Source: Rhizobiales bacterium 63-22 (GTDB lineage: Bacteria > Pseudomonadota > Alphaproteobacteria > Rhizobiales > Rhizobiaceae). Taken from it: a stretch of DNA of 64,000 nucleotides. Shown here piece after piece: positions 20,301-30,262 of the stretch; the first letter of the stretch is position 1; the number at the start of each line of letters is the position of its first letter. A program made the position numbers and the translations under genes. The DNA lies in assembly GCA_001898995.1 (NCBI GenBank), contig MKVZ01000016.1, forward strand, positions 248,121 through 312,120, read 5' to 3'. The notes below the pieces were generated by a model. The model worked only from the letters and a program-made list of their open reading frames with translations. It did not search any database and was not told the DNA's origin.

Positions 20301-21595
20301 TGCGCAAGTCGAGCACCACCGCGAGCCTCGCCACCCTTCCCGCACGCTTCGCCGCCGGCGAGCGCGGCGGCATCACCTCCATCTGCTCGGCGCATCCGCT
20401 GGTGATCGAAGCGGCCCTTCTGGAAGGCATCGCCACCGGTTCGGACGTGCTGATCGAGGCGACCTGCAATCAGGTCAATCAGGACGGGGGCTATACCGGC
20501 ATGACGCCGGCGGATTTCCGCCGCTTCGTGGAGGACATCGCCGCCCGCGTCGGCTTCGACACGAAGCGCCTCATTCTCGGCGGCGATCATCTCGGCCCCA
20601 ACCCGTGGAAGCACCTGCCGGCCGAACAGGCCATGCAGAAGGCCGAAGCCATGATGGACGCCTTCGTCAGCGCCGGTTTCACCAAGATCCATCTCGACAC
20701 GTCGATGGGCTGCGCCGGCGAGCCGGTGGCCCTGCCCGATGCCGTGACCGCCGAACGCGCGGCGCGGCTGGCCGGTATATCCGAACAGGCGGCGCGCGCA
20801 GCCGGTTCCGTGTCGCCGGTCTATATCATCGGCACCGAGGTGCCGATTCCCGGCGGCGCGATGGAGGAGATCGAGGAACTGGAACTCACAAAGCCGGAAG
20901 CCGCGCTCGAAACCATCGAAGTGCATCGCAGGGCTTTCGCGGCGCGCGGTCTGGAGGATGCCTTTTCCCGCGCCATCGGCGTGGTGGTGCAGCCGGGCGT
21001 GGAATTCGGCAACGAGAATGTCGTCGTCTATCAGCCTTCCAAAGCCGTGGCGCTGAGCGGCGTGCTGAAAAAGACGCCGCAATTCGTGTTCGAGGCCCAT
21101 TCGACCGATTATCAGCCGGTGGAAGCGCTGTCCGCGCTCGTGCGCGACGGCTTCGCCATCCTGAAAGTCGGCCCCGGCCTCACCTTCGCGCTGCGCGAGG
21201 CGCTTTACGGCCTCGACCAGATCGCCGCGTTCCTCGACAGATTGCCGGAGGAAGAAACGCTGCGGGCGAAGATGGAGAGCCTTCTTCTGGCCGAGCCGAA
21301 GAACTGGGAGAAATATTACCATGGCGATGCGGAGGAACTGCGCCTGCAACGCCATTTCTCCTATAGCGACCGGATCCGCTATTACTGGCCGCACCCGCAG
21401 GCCGTCGCGGCGGTCGATGCACTGCTGAAGCGCCTCGAAGGCCGCAAGATTCCCGAAACGCTGATCAGCCAGTATCTGGGCACGCTCTATCCGGCCGTCG
21501 CCGCCGGCGCGGTGGAAGCGACCCCGCACGCGCTGATGGTGGAAGCCGTGCGCAACGTGGTGCGGACCTACGGCAGGGCCGTCGGTACGCACTGA
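20300..21595 (+). CDS. GatZ/KbaZ-like protein (possible D-tagatose-6-phosphate 4-epimerase)
   Basis: MRKSSTTASLATLPARFAAGERGGITSICSAHPLVIEAALLEG..., ATGA overlap with the kinase. Confidence 0.85.
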   Translation: MRKSSTTASLATLPARFAAGERGGITSICSAHPLVIEAALLEGIATGSDVLIEATCNQVNQDGGYTGMTPADFRRFVEDIAARVGFDTKRLILGGDHLGPNPWKHLPAEQAMQKAEAMMDAFVSAGFTKIHLDTSMGCAGEPVALPDAVTAERAARLAGISEQAARAAGSVSPVYIIGTEVPIPGGAMEEIEELELTKPEAALETIEVHRRAFAARGLEDAFSRAIGVVVQPGVEFGNENVVVYQPSKAVALSGVLKKTPQFVFEAHSTDYQPVEALSALVRDGFAILKVGPGLTFALREALYGLDQIAAFLDRLPEEETLRAKMESLLLAEPKNWEKYYHGDAEELRLQRHFSYSDRIRYYWPHPQAVAAVDALLKRLEGRKIPETLISQYLGTLYPAVAAGAVEATPHALMVEAVRNVVRTYGRAVGTH

Positions 21596-21643
21596 CGCAT
21601 GTCTCCAAAAAGTGGGTACCGGTTTTGGGATAAAGACATGCGT
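21595..21643. repeat. Intergenic palindromic repeat (RIME-like), copy 2
   Basis: ACGCATGTCT...AGACATGCGT arms around AAAAAGTGGGTACCGGTTTT. Confidence 0.75.
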
Positions 21644-21657
21644 AAAATGAGCGGGCT

Positions 21658-22344
21658 TTATCCGCCGTATAAGGCTTTGCGCGCGACCGGATAGACCCGG
21701 CCCTGCCCCAGCATATAGGCGCGCAGCGTCTCGTCCGTGAACAGGCCGCGAAAGGCGCGATCGAGAATGTTGAGCGCGCCGGTATAAGCCCCGAAGGCAG
21801 GCATAACGAGCCGCGCGCCGTCGCTGACGAAACACGGGCGGCGCACCGAGCGCCCGCGCCGCACGATGCGCGCCGCCGGATGCAGATGGCCGGCGATCTC
21901 GCCCTGCCCGAACCGGCGCGACGGCTCGTGCCGGAAGGTGAGCGGCCCGACCGCCAGTTCCTCCACGCAATCGCCGGGGAGATCGGCGGGCCGTTCGGGA
22001 TCGTGATTGCCGGTGATCCAGAACCAGTCGCGGTGCTCCATCAGCGCTTTCAGCCGGATGGCATAGAGCGACGGCAGGCGCTCGCTGGCGCGCGCATCGT
22101 GAAAACTGTCGCCGAGACTGATCACCGTCTTCGGATGATAGCGGGCGACCGCCGCCGCCAGCATGTCGAGCGTCGCCGCCGTGTCATAGGGCGGGATCAA
22201 CTGCCCGCGCCGTGCGAAAGACGAGCCCTTTTCCAGATGCAGGTCGGAGACGACCAGCATGTGCAGATCGGGCAGGTAAAGCGCGCCGGACGGATCGCAG
22301 ACGGCGGCAACGCCGAGAATGTCGAGCGTGGCGAAACCCGTCAT
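21658..22344 (-). CDS. pdeM: Ligase-associated DNA damage response endonuclease PdeM-like
   Basis: Calcineurin-like phosphoesterase motifs LVVSDLHLEKGSSFARRG, ITGNHD; adjacent to Lhr helicase. Confidence 0.88.
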   Translation of the reverse strand: MTGFATLDILGVAAVCDPSGALYLPDLHMLVVSDLHLEKGSSFARRGQLIPPYDTAATLDMLAAAVARYHPKTVISLGDSFHDARASERLPSLYAIRLKALMEHRDWFWITGNHDPERPADLPGDCVEELAVGPLTFRHEPSRRFGQGEIAGHLHPAARIVRRGRSVRRPCFVSDGARLVMPAFGAYTGALNILDRAFRGLFTDETLRAYMLGQGRVYPVARKALYGG

Positions 22345-24893
22345 TCCATCGCCTCGCGGATCAGATCGTCGGCAGCTTCTGCGAGCAGCATTTCATCGCC
22401 CCCGCCCGCCACGCGCTCGCGGCCGATCTCCAGCATCACCGGCAACGCCAGCGGCGAAATATGGTCGAGCGGCTTGTGCACTATATGTCCTTTCACACGC
22501 GCCAGCATTTCGCCGAGACGCTTGATGTCGAGAAGCCCGGTCGCCGCATCGGCCCGTGTCGCCTGCAACAATATGTGGTCCGGCTCGTGGCTGCGCAGCA
22601 CGTCATAGATCAGATCGGTAGAGACCGTCACCTGCCGCCCGGTCTTTTCCTGCCCCGGATGGCGGCGCTCGATCAGCCCGGAAATGACGGCGCAATTGCG
22701 GAAGGTGCGTTTCAACAGATAGCTTTCATCCAGCCATGCTTCGAGATCGTCGCCCAGCATGTCCTCGTCGAACAGGCGCGTGAGACTGAGCGAGCCGGAG
22801 CGGATCATGCCCGCCATATCCCTCAGACCCCACAGGCCGAGCGAATAATCGGTGGCGACGAAGCCCAGCGGATGCGCGCCCATGCGCTCCAGACGGCGGG
22901 TGAGCAGCATGCCGAGCGTCTGGTGCGCGAGCCTGCCCTCGAACGGATAGGCGACCATGTAGAAGCGGCCGCCGCGCGGAAAGGTTTCAATCAGCAGTTC
23001 ATCGGTGCGCGGCAGAACCGATTTATATTCCTGCACTTCCAGCCATTCCCTCACCTGTTCCGGCAGCAGGCTCCAGCGCGTCGGATCGGCCAGCATGGCG
23101 CGCACCTGCGCGGCCAGATAGGTGGAGAGCGGAAATTTTCCGCCCGCATAGACGGGGATTTTCGCATCTTGTCCCGCGGCATTGGAGGCGATGCACTCGT
23201 TCTCGCGGATGCCCTCGAAACGCAGCACCTTGCCGGCGAAGAGAAACGTGTCGCCCGCCGTCAGCGTTTCCAGAAAATACTCCTCGATGCGGCCAAGCGC
23301 CCGCCCGCCGCGCGCATTGCCGCCCTTGCCGCCGCGCGTCAGGCGCACGTTCAGTTCCGGCGCCTCGACGATGGTGCCGATGTTGAGCCGGTATTGCTGA
23401 GCGATACGCGGATTGGAAACCCGCCATGTGCCGTCCGCCGTCTTGCGGATTTTCGCGAACCGCTCATAGGTCTTGAGCGCATAGCCGCCCGTCGCCACGA
23501 AATCGAGAATGCGATCGAAGGTTTCGCGGGAAAGCCCCGCGTAAGGGGCGGCACTTCGTATTTCCGCGTAAAGCCGGTCGGCATGGAACGGCTCGGCGCA
23601 GGCCATGCCGAGCACATGCTGCGCCAGCACGTCGAGCGCGCCGTCGATCAGCGGCGGCGTGTCCTGCGCGCCCAGATAATTGGCGTCGAGTGCGGCGCGG
23701 CATTCCATCACCTCGAAACGGTTGGCCGGCACGAGGATGGCGCGGCTCGGCTCGTCCATGCGGTGATTGGCGCGGCCGATGCGCTGTGCCAGACGGCTCG
23801 CGCCCTTCGGCGCGCCGACATGGATCACCAGATCGACGTCGCCCCAGTCGATGCCGAGATCGAGCGTGGAGGTCGCCACCACGGCGCGCAGCGTGTTGGC
23901 GGCCATGGCGTGCTCGACCTTGCGGCGCTGGCCGGCATCGAGTGAGCCGTGATGCAGCGCGATGGGCAGCGTATCCTCGTTGACGCGCCAAAGCTCCTGA
24001 AACAGCATTTCCGCCTGACTGCGCGTGTTTACGAACAGAAGCGTGGTGCGGTGCCGGCGGATCGCCTCGTAGATATCGGGAATGGCATAGCGCGAGGAAT
24101 GGCCGGCCCACGGCACGCGCGCTACCGAATCCAGAATGGAGATTTCCGGCTTCGCGCCGCCCTCCACCGTCACCAGACCGGCCTTCGGCGCGCTTTCGTC
24201 CTGCTCGACCAGCCAGCGGCGCAATTCGTCCGGCTCGGCCACGGTGGCGGAAAGGCCGATGGTCTGGAGGCCCGGTTGCAGGCGGCGCAGACGCGCCAGC
24301 CCCAGCGCCAGCAGGTGCCCGCGCTTGGAAATGACCAGCGAATGCAACTCGTCCAGCACCACATAGCGCAGACCGCTGAAGAACTGCTCCGCCCCCTTCG
24401 AGGCGATCAGAAGCGCAAGCTGTTCCGGCGTGGTGAGCAATATGTCGGGGGGCGCGAGCTTCTGGCGCTGGCGCTTGTGGGCGGGCGTGTCGCCGGTGCG
24501 GGTTTCGATGCTGATATCCAGCCCCATTTCCTCGACCGGCACGGTGAGGTTGCGGTGGATATCGACCGCCAGCGCCTTCAATGGCGAGATGTAGAGCGTG
24601 TGGACGCCGCGCCGGGCCGTGCCCGGCTTGACGCGCCCACGCCCCTCCAGATCGACCAGCGCTGGCAAGAAACCGGCCAGCGTCTTGCCGGCGCCTGTGG
24701 GCGCGATGAGCAGCGTCGACTGCCCCTGTTCGGCCCGCGCCAGCAATTCGAGCTGATGCGCGCGCGGCGACCAGCCCTTGGCCCGGAACCATTCGAGAAA
24801 ACGGTCCGGCAGGGGAAAGGCGGCCGATGCGGCGGCGGGTTTCAGGTTCAGCGTCACGACCGCCAATCTAGTGGCGCGAGAAGCGCCCGCCAA
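22341..24893 (-). CDS. Ligase-associated DNA damage response DEXH-box helicase (Lhr-Core)
   Basis: APTGAGKTLAGFLPAL, DELHS, VATSTLDLGIDWGDVDLVIHVGAPKGASRLAQRIGRANHR. Confidence 0.92.
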   Translation of the reverse strand: MAGASRATRLAVVTLNLKPAAASAAFPLPDRFLEWFRAKGWSPRAHQLELLARAEQGQSTLLIAPTGAGKTLAGFLPALVDLEGRGRVKPGTARRGVHTLYISPLKALAVDIHRNLTVPVEEMGLDISIETRTGDTPAHKRQRQKLAPPDILLTTPEQLALLIASKGAEQFFSGLRYVVLDELHSLVISKRGHLLALGLARLRRLQPGLQTIGLSATVAEPDELRRWLVEQDESAPKAGLVTVEGGAKPEISILDSVARVPWAGHSSRYAIPDIYEAIRRHRTTLLFVNTRSQAEMLFQELWRVNEDTLPIALHHGSLDAGQRRKVEHAMAANTLRAVVATSTLDLGIDWGDVDLVIHVGAPKGASRLAQRIGRANHRMDEPSRAILVPANRFEVMECRAALDANYLGAQDTPPLIDGALDVLAQHVLGMACAEPFHADRLYAEIRSAAPYAGLSRETFDRILDFVATGGYALKTYERFAKIRKTADGTWRVSNPRIAQQYRLNIGTIVEAPELNVRLTRGGKGGNARGGRALGRIEEYFLETLTAGDTFLFAGKVLRFEGIRENECIASNAAGQDAKIPVYAGGKFPLSTYLAAQVRAMLADPTRWSLLPEQVREWLEVQEYKSVLPRTDELLIETFPRGGRFYMVAYPFEGRLAHQTLGMLLTRRLERMGAHPLGFVATDYSLGLWGLRDMAGMIRSGSLSLTRLFDEDMLGDDLEAWLDESYLLKRTFRNCAVISGLIERRHPGQEKTGRQVTVSTDLIYDVLRSHEPDHILLQATRADAATGLLDIKRLGEMLARVKGHIVHKPLDHISPLALPVMLEIGRERVAGGGDEMLLAEAADDLIREAME

Positions 24894-24968
24894 GAGCTTT
24901 GTTCACTTTTGTTCTCGTTTTGCCAACTTGCTCTTTCCGGCGGCCGAGACGCGACCTATCTTGGCTTC

Positions 24969-26003
24969 ATGCGTTTCAACGAGTTGCTTTGCCCCTCTCC
25001 CAAAGGACTTTATTGCCCGCCCGGCGATTTTTATATCGATCCGGTCCGCCCGGTGGAGCGCGCTCTGATCACGCACGGCCATTCCGACCATGCCCGCGCC
25101 GGTCATGCCCATGTGCTGGCGACGCCGGAAACGCTCGACATCATGCGGCTGCGCTATGGCGAGGGTTTTGCCGGATCGACGCAGGCCATACGTCTCGGCG
25201 AGCGGCTGACGGTCAACGGCGTTGAGGTCGGCTTTCATGGCGCGGGCCATGTGCTCGGCTCCGCACAGATCGCGGTCGAGAAGGACGGCACGCGCATCGT
25301 CGCTTCCGGCGATTACAAGCGCGCCGCCGATCCCACCTGCGCGCCTTTCGAGCCGGTCAAATGCGACGTGTTCATCACCGAGGCGACCTTCGCGCTGCCG
25401 GTGTTCCGCCACCCGAAAGCGGCGCATGAGATCGCCCGCCTCCTGAAATCGCTCACCCAGTTTCCCGAACGCGCGCATCTGGTCGGGGCCTATTCGCTCG
25501 GCAAGGCGCAGCGCGTGATAAAGCTTATCCGCGAAGCGGGCTACGACGCGCCGATCTATATCCACGGGGCCTTGCAGAAGCTCTGCGATTATTACCAGTC
25601 GCGCGGGATCGATCTCGGACGGCTCGAACCCGCCACGCTCGAACGCGGCGAGGCAGCGCCGGATTTCGCCGGGCAGATCGTCGTCGGGCCGCCATCGGCC
25701 TTTTCCGACCGCTGGGCGCGGCGCTTTCCCGATCCGCTGCCCGCCTTCGCGTCGGGCTGGATGCGCATCCGCCAGCGCGCGCGGCAGCGCGGCGTGGAAC
25801 TGCCGCTGATCATTTCCGACCATTGCGACTGGGACGAGCTGATCGCGACCATCGACGAGATCGCCCCGGCGGAAGTCTGGGTCACGCATGGCCGCGAGGA
25901 GGCGCTGGTGCGCTGGTGCGAATTGCGCGACCTTGCCGCACGCCCGCTGCATCTCGTCGGCTACGAGGACGAGGAAGATTCCGGCTCGACCCTGCCGGAT
26001 TGA
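24969..26003 (+). CDS. Ligase-associated DNA damage response exonuclease (MBL fold)
   Basis: MRFNELLCPSPKGLYCPPGDFYIDPVRPVERALITHGHSDHARAGH (HxHxDH); trimmed from the 684-aa ORF. Confidence 0.92.
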   Translation: MRFNELLCPSPKGLYCPPGDFYIDPVRPVERALITHGHSDHARAGHAHVLATPETLDIMRLRYGEGFAGSTQAIRLGERLTVNGVEVGFHGAGHVLGSAQIAVEKDGTRIVASGDYKRAADPTCAPFEPVKCDVFITEATFALPVFRHPKAAHEIARLLKSLTQFPERAHLVGAYSLGKAQRVIKLIREAGYDAPIYIHGALQKLCDYYQSRGIDLGRLEPATLERGEAAPDFAGQIVVGPPSAFSDRWARRFPDPLPAFASGWMRIRQRARQRGVELPLIISDHCDWDELIATIDEIAPAEVWVTHGREEALVRWCELRDLAARPLHLVGYEDEEDSGSTLPD

Positions 26004-26101
26004 AGTTCTGACGTTAAATTGAAGTCATGATTGCCATTTTCCGGCCCGAATAGTTCGTGTAGAACCGTCCCACGCGATCATGCGCGAGACCGGCCCACGC
26101 A

Positions 26102-28117
26102 ATGGAACCCATGATAACCGACCATGACGGCGAGAATGCCGATCCGGGGCGCCTGCCGCGGTTTCAGCTTGCGCGGGCGCAAACCCGTTTTCTGCACAGG
26201 GCGACGCAGTTTCTGTTGCCTTTGGCCTTCTCCCTGCTGATCGCGGGCTGGCTTGTCGCCATTCTCGTACCGGACAGCATCTGGATTCCGCTTTTCTACA
26301 ACAATGCCGCCGGACTGTTCGTTCTGACCGCGGGGCTGCGCTCGGCGCTGGCCGTGGCCGGCTGGCGGCGCGATGCCATCGCTCAGCCAACCGAAACGCC
26401 CGCCGCCCCGCCTGCGGCGGAAAACGGCGAAAAGCCGGAAGGCTTCGACATCGGCCAATGGTTCAGCGACAGGCTCGGTGCCGTCGCGCGGGTGGCCGTG
26501 CGAACGATCGGGGCCGAACCGCTGGAAATCGCCGGGCTGGCGCTGCTCGCGCTGCTCGCGGTCTATGCCGGCTGGAACCTCGCTCTGCCGGCGGACGATC
26601 CCGGAACCGCCGCATCTGCCGCTGGGGGGCTGGCCCTTGCCGCCGCCTTCGGCCTCCTTGTGCTGGAACGGCGCTTTGCCGGCGCCTCGACAGGCGAATG
26701 GCCGGAAGCGCAGCGGCTTGCCCATCTCGCGCGCGTCCCCGTGCTCATTCTGTCCGTCTCAGCGCTCTGCCTCTTCGCCAGCCGCACCGGCGGCGTCTGG
26801 CCGGTGCGGCTCATGGTGCTCGCAGGACTGCTGCCGGTGGCCATCGCGCTCGAACTCATCGTTTGCGGCCTTCTCGGCATGTTCCGCCCAAGCGAACGGC
26901 GCGACGAGCCGCGCATGATCGCGGTCAGCCTGCTGGCGCAGCTGCTGCGCTGGCCGCCGCCGAAACTGGCCGCGATGCTTCAGGACGAACTTCATGCGCG
27001 CACCGGCATTGACCTGCGGCAGGTCTGGGCTTTCTCCTTCATGCGCCGCGCCCTGCTGCCGGTCGCCCTCTGCGTGGTGCTCGCCGGCTGGCTGCTGAGC
27101 GGCCTGCGCGAGATTCCGATGAACGGGCGCGGCATCTACGAGCGCTTCGGACAGGCGGAAGCCGTGCTCGGACCGGGGCTTCATGCCGGCCTGCCATGGC
27201 CGCTCAGTCGCATCGTGCCGGTGGAAAACGGCGTGGTGCACGAACTGGCCGCCGTCGCGCCGCTGACGGCTACCGGCAACCGGACGCCCGCCCCGGCGGA
27301 AGGCCCCGCCCCCGCCAGCGCCAACCGGCTCTGGGACGTGACCCACCCGATGGACAAGTCCCAGATCATCGCCAGCGCCAGCAACGACAGCCAGAATTTC
27401 CAGCTTGTCGATCTCGACATACGCTTTTTCTACCGCATCGGCCTGACGGACCGGGACGCGCTCGACGCGACCTACAACAATGCCGACCTGCCCGGCCTGA
27501 TCCGCAGCGTCGCCGGACGGGTTCTGGTGCACACCTTCGCCTCGCGCACGCTCGACGGCGTTCTGAGCGCGGAGCGCACCGCGCTGGCCCATGCCATCGA
27601 GGTGCCACTGCAAGCCGAACTCGACCGGCTGCACAGCGGCGCGCAAATCGTTTCCGTGGTGATCGAGGCCATCCATCCGCCCGCCGGCGCGGCCAACGCC
27701 TATCACGGGGTTCAGGCGGCGGAGATCGCCGCGCAGGCGCTGGTGGTGCGCGAGCGCGGCAACGCCGCCGAAAAGGCCAATGCGGCCGAAACGGCGGCAG
27801 CCGTCGACCGCGACAACGCCGCCGCCAAGGCGCGCGAGACGCTGGCTGCGGCCGATGCGCTCTCCGCCCGCGCCGGGGCCGAGCGCAAGGCCTATGACGA
27901 GGCCGGTCCGGCCTTCCTTCAGGAGCGCTATTACGAGGAACTGCGCAAGGGCCTGCCGCAGGCCGATGTGCTGATCCTCGATCACCGGATCGGCGGCGGC
28001 GAGGCCCCGACCATAGACCTGCGCGATTTCACTCCGCCCGTCGATGCCGCCCTGCCCGCGCGAGGCGGCTCTGACGTTACATCCCCCACCGGCGGCAGGA
28101 ACGAGGCACAGCCGTGA
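26102..28117 (+). CDS. HflK-like SPFH protein with polytopic N-terminal membrane region
   Basis: 671 aa; several hydrophobic segments followed by ...GRGIYERFGQAEAVLGPGLHAGLPWPLSRI... band-7 domain and Ala-rich coiled coil. Confidence 0.85.
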   Translation: MEPMITDHDGENADPGRLPRFQLARAQTRFLHRATQFLLPLAFSLLIAGWLVAILVPDSIWIPLFYNNAAGLFVLTAGLRSALAVAGWRRDAIAQPTETPAAPPAAENGEKPEGFDIGQWFSDRLGAVARVAVRTIGAEPLEIAGLALLALLAVYAGWNLALPADDPGTAASAAGGLALAAAFGLLVLERRFAGASTGEWPEAQRLAHLARVPVLILSVSALCLFASRTGGVWPVRLMVLAGLLPVAIALELIVCGLLGMFRPSERRDEPRMIAVSLLAQLLRWPPPKLAAMLQDELHARTGIDLRQVWAFSFMRRALLPVALCVVLAGWLLSGLREIPMNGRGIYERFGQAEAVLGPGLHAGLPWPLSRIVPVENGVVHELAAVAPLTATGNRTPAPAEGPAPASANRLWDVTHPMDKSQIIASASNDSQNFQLVDLDIRFFYRIGLTDRDALDATYNNADLPGLIRSVAGRVLVHTFASRTLDGVLSAERTALAHAIEVPLQAELDRLHSGAQIVSVVIEAIHPPAGAANAYHGVQAAEIAAQALVVRERGNAAEKANAAETAAAVDRDNAAAKARETLAAADALSARAGAERKAYDEAGPAFLQERYYEELRKGLPQADVLILDHRIGGGEAPTIDLRDFTPPVDAALPARGGSDVTSPTGGRNEAQP

Positions 28118-29124
28118 CCCATAACCACGACCATCACGACCACGGCGACCATCCGCATGATCACGCGCACGCCTCGCCGCTGTCCTGGCCCCGGCTGATC
28201 GTCGGAGCGGTTCTGGTGCTGGCGGCCATCGCCAGCGCCTGCCTGTTGCAGGTCCATTCCGGCGAGGCGACGGTCATCACCCGCTTCGGCGACCCGGTGC
28301 GCGTCCTGCTGCGGCCCGGCCTCAACTGGCGGCTGCCCGTGCCCATCGAGACGGCCACGCCGGTTGACCTGCGGCTGCGCACCACCTCGAGCGGCCTTCA
28401 GGACGTCGGCACGCGCGACGGATTGCGTATCATCGTCAATGCCTATGTCGGCTGGCGGGTGCAGCCGGACGATCACGATATCAAGCTTTTCATGCGCGCG
28501 GTGCGCAACGACCCGGACGAGGCGGCGAGCCAGATCCGCTCCTTCGTCGGCTCGGCGCTGGAGACGGCGGCAAGCGGGTTCGACCTTTCCAGCCTCGTCA
28601 ACACCGACCCGTCGAAGGTGCAGCTTGCCGCCTTCGAGGACAGGCTGCGCGCGCAGATCGCGCCGCAACTGCTCGACACCTACGGCGTGACCGTGGCGCA
28701 GGTCGGCATCGAAAGCGTGACCCTGCCGGCGGTGACGCTCAACGCCACCATCGACCGCATGCGCGCCGAGCGCGAGACCATCGCCGTCGAGCGCACCGCC
28801 GAAGGCAAGAAACAGGCCGCGGAAATCCGCTCGGCGGCGGAGCGCGACGCACGCATCCTGCAAGCCGACGCCTCGGTCAAGGCCGCGAATACGGAAGCGG
28901 CGGCCATCGCTCAGGCAGCCTCGATTTACGGCGCCGCCTATGCCGCCGCGCCGAAGCTTTATGAAATGCTGCGCTCGCTCGACACGCTCGGCAGCATCAT
29001 CAACGCGAAAACGCGGCTGATCCTGCGCACCGACGCCGCCCCCTTCCGCGCACTGGTGGATGGGCCGCCTGCCCCTCAGCCAGTTCCGGCACAGCCGGCA
29101 AGCCCGGCCGGAGGCAAGCCCTGA
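28114..29124 (+). CDS. HflC-like SPFH protein with His-rich N-terminus
   Basis: MTHNHDHHDHGDHPHDHAHASPLSW..., EATVITRFGDPVRVLLRPGLNWRLPVPIE. Confidence 0.87.
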   Translation: MTHNHDHHDHGDHPHDHAHASPLSWPRLIVGAVLVLAAIASACLLQVHSGEATVITRFGDPVRVLLRPGLNWRLPVPIETATPVDLRLRTTSSGLQDVGTRDGLRIIVNAYVGWRVQPDDHDIKLFMRAVRNDPDEAASQIRSFVGSALETAASGFDLSSLVNTDPSKVQLAAFEDRLRAQIAPQLLDTYGVTVAQVGIESVTLPAVTLNATIDRMRAERETIAVERTAEGKKQAAEIRSAAERDARILQADASVKAANTEAAAIAQAASIYGAAYAAAPKLYEMLRSLDTLGSIINAKTRLILRTDAAPFRALVDGPPAPQPVPAQPASPAGGKP

Positions 29125-29125
29125 C

Positions 29126-30262
29126 ATGAGCGCATCCGGCAGCCATATGGACGATCCCGCGCCCCACGACCGCATTACGGGCGGCAGCCCATGGCTGCAA
29201 GCCGGCAGGCTGGGCTTCCGCGTCCTTTATGCCGTCACCATTCTCGCCGCGCTCGGATGGACCGTATCGAACATCCGCGAGATCGGCCCGGATTATCAGG
29301 CCGTCGTCTACCGCTTCGGGGCGATCGAGCGCATCCGCCCGGCCGGGCTTCTGGTCGCATGGCCGCGCCCCTTCGAGCAGGTGGCGCTGATCCCCTCGCC
29401 GCAGCGCGTTCTGCAACAGCGGGTGGGCAGCGTGCTGCATCCTCTCCCGCCCGCAAAGGCGGCCACGTCGCGGATCAGCCAGTCCGCCTACGATGTCAAT
29501 TCCACCGACGAGGATGCGGAGGAACGCGAGGCCTCCGGCGCCGGCGCGCAGCAACAGGCTCCTTCCGACAGCGACTATCTGCTGACCGGCGATTCCGGCG
29601 TGGTGCAACTCGATGTCAACGTATTCTACCGGGTGACGGACGCCTACGACTATGCGCTCCAGCAGGCGCATATCGCGCCGGCGCTCGACCGGCTGGCAAC
29701 GCGCAACGCCATCGTGCTTTGCGCCGGGCGCGACCTGGACGGCATCCTCGTCGCCCGGCCCGAACTGGTCGGCTCCGACAGCAATGCGGCCGAACAGCGC
29801 GAGCGGCTGCGCGCCGAACTGGTCGACGGCATCAACCGCAGCCTCGACGCGCTGAAGGCGGAAGGCGCGGGCCTCGGCATCACGGTTGAGCGCGTGGATA
29901 TCCGCGCGGGTTTGCCCGCCTCCGCCATCGACGCCTTCAACGCCGTGCTGACCGCAAGCCAGCAGGCACGACAGGCGGTCGCGGATGCCCAGAACCAGGC
30001 GGCCAGGACGGCGCAGAACGCGACGCAGGCGGCGAACCAGACCGTGCAGGCGGCGCAGGCCGGCGCCGACGAACGCGTCGCCCGCGCGAGGGCCGACACG
30101 GCGGCCATCGTCAGCCTGGCGCGCGCGAATGGCGGCGACCCGGACGTGGCGCTGCGCCTCTATCGCGAACGTATTGCCGCGATCCTGTCGCAGGCGAAAT
30201 CGGTCACGACCGTCGATCCGGCCACGGACCGGCGGCTCATCCTGCAAGGCACGGAAAAATGA
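29126..30262 (+). CDS. Third SPFH/HflK-like protein
   Basis: DYQAVVYRFGAIERIRPAGLLVAWPRPFEQV, coiled coil ...ARQAVADAQNQAARTAQNATQAANQTV. Confidence 0.85.
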   Translation: MSASGSHMDDPAPHDRITGGSPWLQAGRLGFRVLYAVTILAALGWTVSNIREIGPDYQAVVYRFGAIERIRPAGLLVAWPRPFEQVALIPSPQRVLQQRVGSVLHPLPPAKAATSRISQSAYDVNSTDEDAEEREASGAGAQQQAPSDSDYLLTGDSGVVQLDVNVFYRVTDAYDYALQQAHIAPALDRLATRNAIVLCAGRDLDGILVARPELVGSDSNAAEQRERLRAELVDGINRSLDALKAEGAGLGITVERVDIRAGLPASAIDAFNAVLTASQQARQAVADAQNQAARTAQNATQAANQTVQAAQAGADERVARARADTAAIVSLARANGGDPDVALRLYRERIAAILSQAKSVTTVDPATDRRLILQGTEK

